A stretch of 64,000 nucleotides of DNA. It comes from Thamnidium elegans. Its lineage: Eukaryota; Mucoromycota; Mucoromycetes; Mucorales; Mucoraceae. The stretch spans positions 992,001 to 1,056,000 of the forward strand of contig JAIXMG010000007.1 in assembly GCA_025201345.1 (NCBI GenBank), in the 5' to 3' direction. The notes under the pieces are model-generated. The model saw only the letters and a list, made by a program, of their open reading frames with translations. It ran no database searches and was not told the DNA's origin. This document shows positions 55,701-64,000 of the stretch, piece after piece. A program made the position numbers and the translations under genes. The stretch's first letter is position 1, and the number at the start of each line of letters is the position of its first letter.

Positions 55701-56426
55701 AAGAAAAATAATGAAAATGGTATTATTGACTTTATCAAATTCACTAATGGCCAACAAAACTGAACCGTTTCCAATACATAGGACATGCACAGTTGTAATA
55801 TTAGCCGTGAAGTGACAGTATCTGATCGAAAGAAGAGATGGATGACAAATATAATCCAGTCTGTTGTAATAACGGCTGTAGAGTGTTGGAGAAAATATTT
55901 CAAACGATTTTTATACTACAACTACAAAAAAAAAGCATAATAAGCTCTAAAAATCAAACTTCTGTATAAATATAGAGTTGCGCTGGACTCTTACTATTTA
56001 ATCACAAAGTTGTATTTTGAATTATTCAAATAACTCATACTATAGTGAAGCTGGCCGTTTTTCAAGGGTTTTTTCTTTCTTTCTTTAATCAAATATAATA
56101 ATTGCTTTTTCACTTGGAAAGAATCGCTTACTGATAGTATCAGTGATGGATCCTTAGTTATAGATTATTGGCTCCTGATCTTTTAGTCATTTGAAGTAAA
56201 AAAAAAAAAGCAAAAAATCATTGCCCGCGATGAATGCGATAAGATTATAACACGATGGTTATTAAACATCCGATTCAAATGGCTCTCAATTGTGGGGGTG
56301 GAAAAAGGTATATGCTTGTTGAGTCATAGAGAAAAGAATATAAAATTGTAGATTTTTTTTGATCTTTTTTTTTTTAATATCTCTTTTATCTTTTTATATT
56401 CCATTTATTTTACGTAATTTTTTAAG
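55701..56426. promoter_or_regulatory. Spacer and promoter of the isocitrate dehydrogenase gene
   Basis: No supported gene. T-rich leader with TATA-like TATAAAATTG near 56339 and T-run 56363-56375 directly before the start at 56427. Confidence 0.4.
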
Positions 56427-57968
56427 ATGCTTGCTATTAGAAGTGCAGTTCGTAAAACTACTCTTGCTGCTTTAGCACGTCCCGTTGCTGCTAAAGCTCA
56501 TTACACTAGCAATTCGCGCATTACAGTTCAAAATCCCGTTGTTGACTTGGACGGTGATGAAATGACCCGTATTATTTGGGCCGATATTAAGGATAAGCTT
56601 ATTTTACCTTATTTAAACTTGGATATCAAGTATTACGATCTTGGAATGGAATATCGTGATCAAGTAAAGTATATTTGTTTTTTTTTTGTTGTTGTTTATA
56701 TTACTAATCAAGGAGAATAACAATAGACTGACGATCAAGTTACTATTGATGCTGCTGAAGCCATCAAAAAATATAATGTTGGTATCAAATGCGCTACCAT
56801 CACACCTGATGAAGGACGTGTCAAGGAATTCAACTTGAAACAGATGTGGAAGTCACCTAATGGTACTATTCGTAACATTTTAAACGGTACAGTCTTCCGT
56901 GAACCCATCATTTTGGATAACATTCCTCGTATTGTACCTGGTTGGACTGAACCTATTGTTATTGGTCGTCATGCTTTTGGTGATCAAGTAAAGTACAGAT
57001 AATAATAATAATAATATTACGTAATTTTGATATTAATTTAATTGTAGTACCGTTCTACTGATTTTGTTACTGAAAAAGCTGGCAAGTTTGAAATGTCTTT
57101 TACACCCGCTGATGGATCAGAAGCTCAAAAGTGGACCATCTTTGACTTCCCTCAAAATGGTGGTGTTGGTATGGCCATGTATAATACCAATGATTCTATT
57201 CAAGGATTTGCTCACAGTTGTTTCCAAATGGCACTTACCAAGAAGATGCCGCTTTATTTGAGTACCAAGAACACCATCTTGAAAAAGTACGATGGTCGTT
57301 TCAAGGATATCTTTGAAGATATCTATCAAAAGGATTACCGTAAAGAGTTTGAGGGAGCCAGCTTATGGTATGAACATCGTTTGATTGATGATATGGTTGC
57401 TCAAGCACTCAAGTCAAAGGGTGGTTTTGTTTGGGCTTGTAAGAACTACGATGGTGATGTACAATCGGATATTTTAGCTCAAGGTTATGGATCACTCGGG
57501 TTAATGACATCTGTACTTATTACACCTGATGGTAAAACAATGGAAGCTGAAGCAGCTCATGGTACGGTCACTAGACATTACCGTGAATACCAAAAGGGTA
57601 ATCCTACTTCTACTAACCCTATTGCTTCCATCTTTGCCTGGTCTCGCGGTTTATCTCATCGTGCTAACCTTGATAACAATGGTGAATTAAAGAAGTTCTG
57701 TTTGGAACTTGAACAATCTTGTATTGATGCTGTTCAAAGAGATAATGTTATGACAAAGGATTTAGCTTTGGCTATTCACGGTAAAAAGTAATGTATTTTG
57801 TTTTTTCTAAACGCAGTATTGCACAATATTTGTATATTTTCGAAATACCGGATTTTTAACCTTAATTTTTTTTTTTTTTTTTGGTATAGCCTTAAACCCG
57901 AGCATTATGTTACCACAGCAGAATACATGAAGCGCGTAAAGGAAAATCTTGACCAAGCTAGATCATAA
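56427..57968 (+). CDS. IDP1: NADP-dependent isocitrate dehydrogenase, mitochondrial
   Basis: Oxidises isocitrate to 2-oxoglutarate and makes mitochondrial NADPH. Four exons, 56427-56663, 56727-56987, 57048-57787, 57890-57968, join to 438 aa; the last intron contains a T-run of about 18. N-terminus [28 protein letters not shown] is a presequence; the mature part begins at the conserved [14 protein letters not shown]. Signatures: [56 protein letters not shown] (metal-binding Asp), and [35 protein letters not shown]. Length matches yeast Idp1 (428 aa). C-terminal join AAA-AA/C gives [12 protein letters not shown], as in the family. Confidence 0.95.
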
Positions 57969-58258
57969 AACAAAGGCTTTTTTACAGCTTTATTATTTAC
58001 TGGATTTTTTTTACTGCGTAAAAGAAAATAAATACTTTGAGGTTTTTGATTTAATACGTATGTTACACTTTAAACACTTTGAACAAATCGCCTCCTGAAA
58101 AAAAAAAAAAAAAAAATCCCTTGAAATATAAAGAAAAACTTTTTTTTTTATTTCCTTTCTTTTTTCTTTTACCGTTACTTTTATTTTTTATTTTCTATAC
58201 AAAAAAAAGAAAAGGATTATAAATAAAAAAAAAAGAAAAAAAAAAAGAAGAATAGGGC
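57969..58258. other. Spacer between IDP1 and DUF202 gene
   Basis: A-rich with homopolymers (58099-58116, 58200-58250). No gene. Confidence 0.35.
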
Positions 58259-59159
58259 ATGTATACATATTTCAGTAGTAGTACAACAACAACAGAAGAC
58301 AATGCCCCACTTTTATCATCAACACAGAGTATAAATTACTCTTCTATTCATAGACAATCAATTGATTATGCAAACAGTATATCTGCCTTGTCTGCTATAG
58401 ATGATGGATTTTTATATGAACAAGACAATGAATCTATTAGAAGAAGACAAAGGAGATCAAGTGCCACTTCTTCTATATTACAGCATAAAATTGCATTTGC
58501 CAATAACCATCATGCTTCCAGTAGTACTCAGGGCAATTCAATTTTTTCACGCTCTTTTTGGCAATCCGTATTTGATAGGTATTCGACATCTGTTTATCTT
58601 GAAAATAAGGGCAGTGTAGCTCGAGATCACTTAGGTAATTTATTATCATGGAATTCTTTTTTTTTCTTTTCTTTAATGGGTCATGTGATAAACTATATTC
58701 AAAAGATCGAATGAGAAATATACTGAAATTATTGTATCATTTGTTATTTATTTATTAGCAAACGAACGAACTTATCTAGCGTGGCTACGTACAAGCTTAT
58801 CAACAATATCCGTCGGAATTGGTAAAATATAAACAAATAGTTATCGTCGTCAAAAAAATATATTTTAACGTTTTTTTTTTAATGTCATGTAAGGTATCAC
58901 ACAATTATTTCGCTTAGAAAGAACAATGACGCATAATCCACCTAGCAAACATATGTCTTTATTAGACGGTCAAATGATTGGACTTTTATTTATATTTATT
59001 AGTATGGCTTTTCTTGTTTTTGCGTTTATTAGATACTTTCATGCGCAAGCTGCCATGATTAAAGGTTTTTTCCCAGCAAGTCGTTCTACGGTTGCCATGG
59101 CTTCTTGTTTATTGCTATTTACAATGACGTTGATGTTAATTTCTGTTTCAAACCGATAA
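58259..59159 (+). CDS. DUF202 (YidH/VTC1-like) membrane protein
   Basis: Three exons, 58259-58634, 58759-58821, 58894-59159, join to 234 aa. The first 110 residues are Ser/Arg-rich and disordered. The DUF202 signature ARDHLANERTYLAWLRTSLSTISVGIGITQLFRLE crosses both introns (each falls inside the helix, phase 1), followed by two more helices (QMIGLLFIFISMAFLVFAFIRY and TVAMASCLLLFTMTLMLISV), the usual three-helix layout of this family. Function is unknown for stand-alone members; the related Vtc1 is part of the vacuolar polyphosphate polymerase. Confidence 0.88.
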
Positions 59160-60002
59160 AACTTCCTTTTTTGCATGTATATGTCTACCTTTTTTTTCTT
59201 TCTTTCTTTTATATAGTTTCTACATATCATTATACCACCCTTTCTCTCTCTCTCTTTCTTTTGTACTTAATTCAATTATAAATTAATTCAATCATGGGGT
59301 ACGTTTAGACTTTTTTTTTTTAATTGTTTTTTTTCCTGTCAAGCGATGCCGTGATATCAAATCACATGAGCGTACAGTAAAATTTTAAGTTACAAGTTCA
59401 GAAAAATGTCTATTTTTTAAATTTGAAAACTTTTTTCTGTTTGGTTCTTGAAACTGTTGTATATAAACCGGCTTTATAAAGAAAATATGTTTAGCTTTGT
59501 TTATTACAAGAACAAACTGGATAATTATATATCCCCAGATTATTTCTTTATATATGATCGTTAACACAACACGTATAAAAGGTAATGCGGATATAAATAG
59601 GTATGCAATTATTCTAAAATTACGACTTGTTCTAATTACTATAATAAAAGGAGATACGTACCCACAAAACAATACAAGTCTTTTATCTGTATAGGATTAT
59701 TAAAATAAAGGTAATTTTACTGCACAGTGAGTGTTACACATCAGAGGCTGAACTATAAAAAAAAAAAGTTGGGACCAAGTTACAAAAACTATTTCTCATT
59801 AAGAGTACTATTCATCTTTACACTATTATACTGAAAATCATGTCAGTCTATAAAATAACGGTATACTTGTCGTTAGATCAACTGAACTTCTTGTACCAAA
59901 AAAAAAAAAAAAAAAAGCTGAACACGTCAATTCCAAAATATAGTCTCCCGGATTTACCGTAAAATTAAAAAGGCGTGCATGGTTACGATTGAACGAAAAT
60001 TC

Positions 60003-60033
<31 letters not shown>

Positions 60034-60437
60034 GGTGCACTTTCAGGGGCGTAAAAGAAGGTTAGGCAAATTTTATACAATATAAAACAATAGACACGTG
60101 GTTTATCTCTTTGATGATTGCATTAATGTACACACACACATATAAAATGTAATATTTTTTTTTCTGCAGTTTAGTTTAGTTTAGATAGATGTTGTGGGTA
60201 TATAAGATTTGTTTTGAAACTTTCTGTTCCATCAGTGTCAACAACTTTATAGGTATTAACTAACTGTATTGGGAAAGCGAAATAAGGTACAACATTAAAA
60301 AAAAAGTCGGGTAAGTCTAAATATCCTATTATATTAGGAGAAAAAAAAAGGAGGGGGGGGGGGCGGATATTCTAAACAAAAAGGGAGTGAGATAAAAGAG
60401 AGATATAATTTACAGTATAATATATAAAAAAAGATTT
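59160..60437. other. Non-coding spacer, 3' UTRs
   Basis: Includes homopolymers 59897-59915 (A) and 60005-60033 (T), the poly-G/A stretch near 60340-60365, and A/T-rich DNA. A 95-codon minus-strand frame (59672-59385) is Ile/Phe-rich; not supported. Confidence 0.4.
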
Positions 60438-61063
60438 TTAATAGTGAACTTTTTTGTTGTTGTTGTTGTCGCTATCTTCTTCTAAAGATGCTGTATAAGC
60501 TGTACGTTTCTTATTATTTGGTATAACAACATCTTCATCTTCAACAGTGATATCAGGTATTTCAGGCATTAAAAGTGAACCATCACTTGGATATTTATAT
60601 AACGAAGGCATATTAGAGAATTGAACCTCTGGTAAATCTTCAGGTGATTTTAATGGGCTTGTTGTTTCTGGTATATTGTCACACTATATTTTCTCATGTG
60701 AATAAATACACTTTAAAACAAGCTTTTTTTTTTACCTTATCTAATGCTGGTATATCCATATCTTCCAAAAGCATTTGAATGAAATCGCACATGTTTCTTT
60801 CAAAATAAACAAGTGGATAAAGTTTTTCTAATTCCAAAAAATGCTTTTCTAGTGTAAAACCTTGTTTGATCTGAATAAACTATTTAACAATAAAGGTTTA
60901 ACAAAAAAAGGTTTAACAAAAACAAAAAGGCTTACACAATTAATTTACCTCCTTCTCACGTTCACGAACTTGCATTTTAAATAAAAACATTGTTCTGGTC
61001 TTGGGGAAAAGTAAATGATGATCAGCGGCTTTAACAGACCAAATATCTTCAAACTCATCTTCT

Positions 61064-61095
<32 letters not shown>

Positions 61096-61925
61096 ATCTT
61101 CTTCTTCAATATTATCTTCTTCGTCTTCATCTTCTACATAACCATACGAAAATATTTCATAAATGGTCTCAAGACCAGTCTTGCCATCACACATATAACT
61201 TTGAATAGCAGCTTGAGTTAATAAATCTAAAAAGAGATCATACCAACGAGGAGGCATACCACCTCCCATTACTTGTTGACCCGCCACCATCAAAGGTTTT
61301 AAATCATCATGTTCACTATCAAGAACAGAACGCAACATATTAGCGCTGGTCTTTAAAAAGGCAGGAATGGCTTCTGCTAAACCAGGTCCTCCTTTACTTG
61401 AAAGACATGGTGATTGGGTACAATTTGAACGACGATGTCTGCGACAATAATGAGGATGAAAAGATGTATTAAATAAATGTGTTGTGGTGGTAGAGTAATT
61501 AAAGATTGTTCTTCGTGGTATAATAAGAGATGGTGCAGAAAATGTCACATGATGAGTACGACCGATAGTTAAATTTGTCAGCTGGCAAAGATTAAGTCTT
61601 TGTTCGAATTTGGCATCCTTTTTTTTACCATGTTTTGATGATAATATGTCTATTTTAAATATAATAAATAAAAAAAGGGTTCTTTTTTTTATTATTACTG
61701 CTTTTTTTTTAAAAAAAAAAAAAAAAAGAGAAAGAAAGTATATATACCATCTATTACTGATTCAATCACATTTTTATCAGGAGTAGTACATTCATCAATA
61801 ATAAATGCTTTTTGAAGCCTTGATTGAATAGATTGATAGAACAAGTAGTCTAAAATCATACTATTTGTTGTAGAATTTTTAATCTGTGTTGGAACAGTTG
61901 TATTAATCAGCGATACAGTTGTCAT
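60438..61925 (-). CDS. Protein of unknown function with acidic tract (422 aa)
   Basis: Four exons, 61925-61748, 61649-60949, 60879-60736, 60683-60438, join in frame. The middle exon has a Cys/His-rich piece (FHPHYCRRHRRSNCTQSPCLSS), a helical domain (LAEAIPAFLKTSANMLRSVLD...QQVMGGGMPPRWYDLFLDLLTQAAIQSYMC) and a long Glu/Asp run at 61127-61046. Exon 3 is helical, and exon 4 is acidic and ends with a poly-Asn run and KKVHY. No signal peptide or membrane helix. The order helical domain plus acid tract is common in chromatin or transcription factors, but I cannot place it in a family. Confidence 0.7.
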
Positions 61926-61959
61926 ACAATTTTTATTATAAGTTTATACGAAAAAGAAA

Positions 61960-61992
<33 letters not shown>

Positions 61993-63076
61993 TGTTATTT
62001 TTATTAGTTAGATAAAAGGAAGGGAACGGGTTCAAATGGGGAAGTAATAAAGGGAGGAGGGGTAAATACTTTCCGTGTGAGTGTATATGTGTCTAAATGT
62101 CTTCCGATGAACAAGTCACATATGTAGATAACAGAAAGTATACGTTGCCTTTTTAAGAAACTAAAATATACACCAGGTAAGGTAAGTCGTGCAATTAAAT
62201 CACACCCGCTCTTTGCAAAAAAAAAAAAAAAAAAGGCGGGAAACCAAAACTCAAAACAGGGAATTTGTTGTAAAGCATCGCTTTATCCCCTTTTTTCTCT
62301 CTTTTTACCTCTTATCAAACGTAAAAGAAAATTCAATAGTAAAAACAGCTTCCCTTTCCAGTAACGTCTTTACTAAATAGTAGTACACTTTTTAATAACT
62401 ATTCATGCAAATAACTACAGGATATTTTAAATAGTGTCGGATGCATTAGATTCAAAACAAAGTATACAGATAAAAACGTGACCGGAAAACTGTCACGATG
62501 GCAACTCCACTCATTTCTATGTCCATGAAGCCCTTTCGGATAAGAAATAAATAGTTTATTTTCTTATAGTCGAAGAAGTGTTCATTTTTTATGAGAGCTG
62601 CAGTAGGTTGCGAATGAAAAAAAGAAGATTGGCAGTTGCAGCACATCCTCCGCCTTTCTGCATGATTGAGATAACGACCAGTTTGAGATATGGGTCTCAT
62701 CAACTCTTCTTGTTGTAAACATAGATATGCCAATTTGATTATCAATACATCTTTTCAAAACCCTAAATATTTGACAGGTACCAACAAGCATTATCAAGAA
62801 AGATAAAGCTTTTTATCTTTAATACATATTTTTTGAAGTAAGGCAATAAAAGATTTTTTTTAGTACATCTGTATTTTATTAAAATTAATGAATATTCAAC
62901 AAGCTCGACGGAATTTAATGATTACAACATCAACTATGTCAACAAGATTGTCCATCATGTCTTACTTGAAAATATGATTTGTAAAAAAAAAAAAAAAAAT
63001 GTATTTGTGAAACGATGAAAAAGATGCGATTTTATTCTTTTTATAAGTGATAATAATAATAATGATAATAAACTAT
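61926..63076. other. Spacer with decayed minus-strand coding trace
   Basis: A-run at 61958-61990 and several other homopolymers. At 62797-62452 on the minus strand two overlapping frames (GTCQIFRVLKRCIDNQIG... and AERRRMCCNCQSSFF) read like broken coding sequence with a CxxC; not assignable. Confidence 0.35.
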
Positions 63077-63850
63077 TTACAAAATAAGACGTGCTTTTCT
63101 TGATTGTTTGGATGACTGACCAGCAGCGTTGCTAACAGTTGGCTTAGCAGTGACTGATAACCAAGACGACAGAGGTGATAGACTTTGATAGAGTAACCAA
63201 GTTGTTGTTAAGGAAACGACGGACTTCATCATAGAAACCATCAAGATGAAAAGTTGTAATGAGTTATTGTTATTTGAAGATGAAGAATATCTTGTTGGAG
63301 ATGAAGAAGATGATGAATGATGATGCTTTTGTTGTTGTTGAGTATAAAAATATAAACATTTAGAAAATAGAGAAGAGATTCGGGTATAAGTTGAAGCTTT
63401 TAATGATTCACTTGCTTGAATAAGTAATGGCCACAAAGTATCTTCTTCTTCTTCTTCCTGTTCTTGGTAATAAGCAAAAGATTGTGGGGAAGATTCAAGA
63501 GATACAGGATATTCGGGCTGGTATTCAATTTCGATTATTTCAGGATTAAAGTGAACTCCGATTGAATGATTACTACTTTTACTGCAAACGCTACTAAAAC
63601 TACTCCTACTGCTACACAAACCAGAAGTTGTAACTGATGAATCACCATATTCGGACCAAACACTTGCTGTTGTTGTGCTAGTAAAAGTAGTAGTGGTGGT
63701 GGTATCAATTGAATAAAATAATATAGAAGGTTCGGAATAACTCGGTAGTGATTGAGTTACGTTACTCTGTTTTTTCAAAACAGGTTTAAGACCTTGGAGA
63801 GGAGATTGTGTATCATAATTATTTTTCTTTTTGTTACTATTTGTGTACAT
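63077..63850 (-). CDS. Ser/Thr-rich protein of unknown function (257 aa)
   Basis: Single open frame. N-terminal Lys/Gln-rich segment with KPVLKK, then Thr/Ser runs, a conserved-looking acidic block (GVHFNPEIIEIEYQPEYPV, residues about 95-115), which resembles the short PP1-docking or 'VRF.P.....Y.P' segments of fungal regulatory proteins, a Glu-rich run, then His/Ser/Asn low complexity, and a C-terminal hydrophobic helix (LQLFILMVSMMKSVVSLTTTWLLYQSLSPLSSWL) that could be a tail anchor. Start at 63850; an AG acceptor just upstream (near 63867) leaves open an additional 5' exon beyond the visible region. Confidence 0.6.
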   Translation of the reverse strand: MYTNSNKKKNNYDTQSPLQGLKPVLKKQSNVTQSLPSYSEPSILFYSIDTTTTTTFTSTTTASVWSEYGDSSVTTSGLCSSRSSFSSVCSKSSNHSIGVHFNPEIIEIEYQPEYPVSLESSPQSFAYYQEQEEEEEDTLWPLLIQASESLKASTYTRISSLFSKCLYFYTQQQQKHHHSSSSSSPTRYSSSSNNNNSLQLFILMVSMMKSVVSLTTTWLLYQSLSPLSSWLSVTAKPTVSNAAGQSSKQSRKARLIL

Positions 63851-64000
63851 TGGTCCATAAAGCCCTATTATTATTGTTAATCATCTTGTGTGAGAGTTAT
63901 TTTTTTTTTTTTACAATTATTCCTTACATGTGATATCAGATTCCTTTTGCCTAATAAAGAATTAAAATCAGTACAAGAAAAACAAAACAAAAAAAAAACG

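Noticed and set aside
59385..59694. Two opposite Ile-rich frames in the spacer
   Set aside because: A/T-rich chance frames without splice partners or motif.
61015..61221. Phe-rich plus-strand frame
   Set aside because: Complement of the Glu/Asp run in the 422-aa gene.
1..64000. CRISPR array, tRNA or rRNA genes
   Set aside because: Repeats found are TIR, LTR or subterminal arrays, not regularly spaced CRISPR units; no cloverleaf with a recognisable T-arm or rRNA segment was seen.

Overview
The window is nuclear DNA of a fungus, most likely an early-diverging Mucorales-type member of Mucoromycota. The evidence is AT-rich intergenic DNA full of A/T homopolymers, short (about 45-75 bp) GT..AG introns, recognisable eukaryotic housekeeping genes, and many Tc1, CACTA-like and chromodomain-bearing Ty3/gypsy elements. 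Species cannot be named from this stretch. No tRNA, rRNA or CRISPR array was seen.

Bases 1 to about 25 kb are a nested transposon island. (1) The right end of a CACTA-type element (CACTA-1, <1-3776) has a Tnp2-like transposase on the minus strand, a second spliced gene on the plus strand and a dense subterminal repeat array. (2) A chromodomain Ty3/gypsy retrotransposon (Gyp-1, 4294-17848, minus strand) has been hit at least three times: its 3' LTR carries a 1140-bp single-gene element with an 8-bp target duplication (Elem-X, 4621-5760); its reverse transcriptase carries a solo LTR (LTR-C), itself split by two Tc1 elements (Tc-A, Tc-B), with Tc-B split again by another solo LTR (LTR-B); and its gag carries a 1580-bp non-autonomous CACTA (CACTA-2). 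In the two gag-pol insertions, removing the insert plus one target duplication restores the reading frame, so the nesting order can be read directly. (3) To the right lie a truncated Tc1 (Tc-C), a truncated LTR (LTR-A), a Tc1 with an intact transposase gene (Tc-D, which carries another solo LTR, LTR-D) and two small TIR elements, with signs of a later rearrangement. 22.6-25.7 kb is mostly non-coding with a few coding relics.

From 25.7 kb to the end is gene-dense. In order: a basic protein of unknown function; mitochondrial proline dehydrogenase (exact exon joins); a T5orf172/MUG113-type GIY-YIG protein; GPI1/PIG-Q of the GPI-GlcNAc transferase (11 exons); an APP1-type phosphatidate phosphatase; a coiled-coil protein with a kinesin-14-like tail but no motor; a large intronless helical protein resembling EPG5; a multi-KH RNA-binding protein with a polyQ tail; histone acetyltransferase HAT1; a decayed F-box/LRR-like gene; a decayed IS630/Tc1-like transposase; ribosomal protein uS5 (RPS2); a membrane-anchored PHP-domain phosphoesterase; a decayed Fanzor/TnpB-like relic; mitochondrial NADP-isocitrate dehydrogenase; a DUF202 membrane protein; and two proteins of unknown function.

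The genes do not form one pathway. PUT1-type proline dehydrogenase and isocitrate dehydrogenase both act in mitochondria; GPI1 and APP1 act in ER/Golgi lipid-linked processes; HAT1 and uS5 are general housekeeping. The strongest candidate for something undescribed is Elem-X: imperfect TIRs, an 8-bp duplication and one extremely AT-rich gene whose stop codon lies inside the right TIR and whose product does not look like a transposase.
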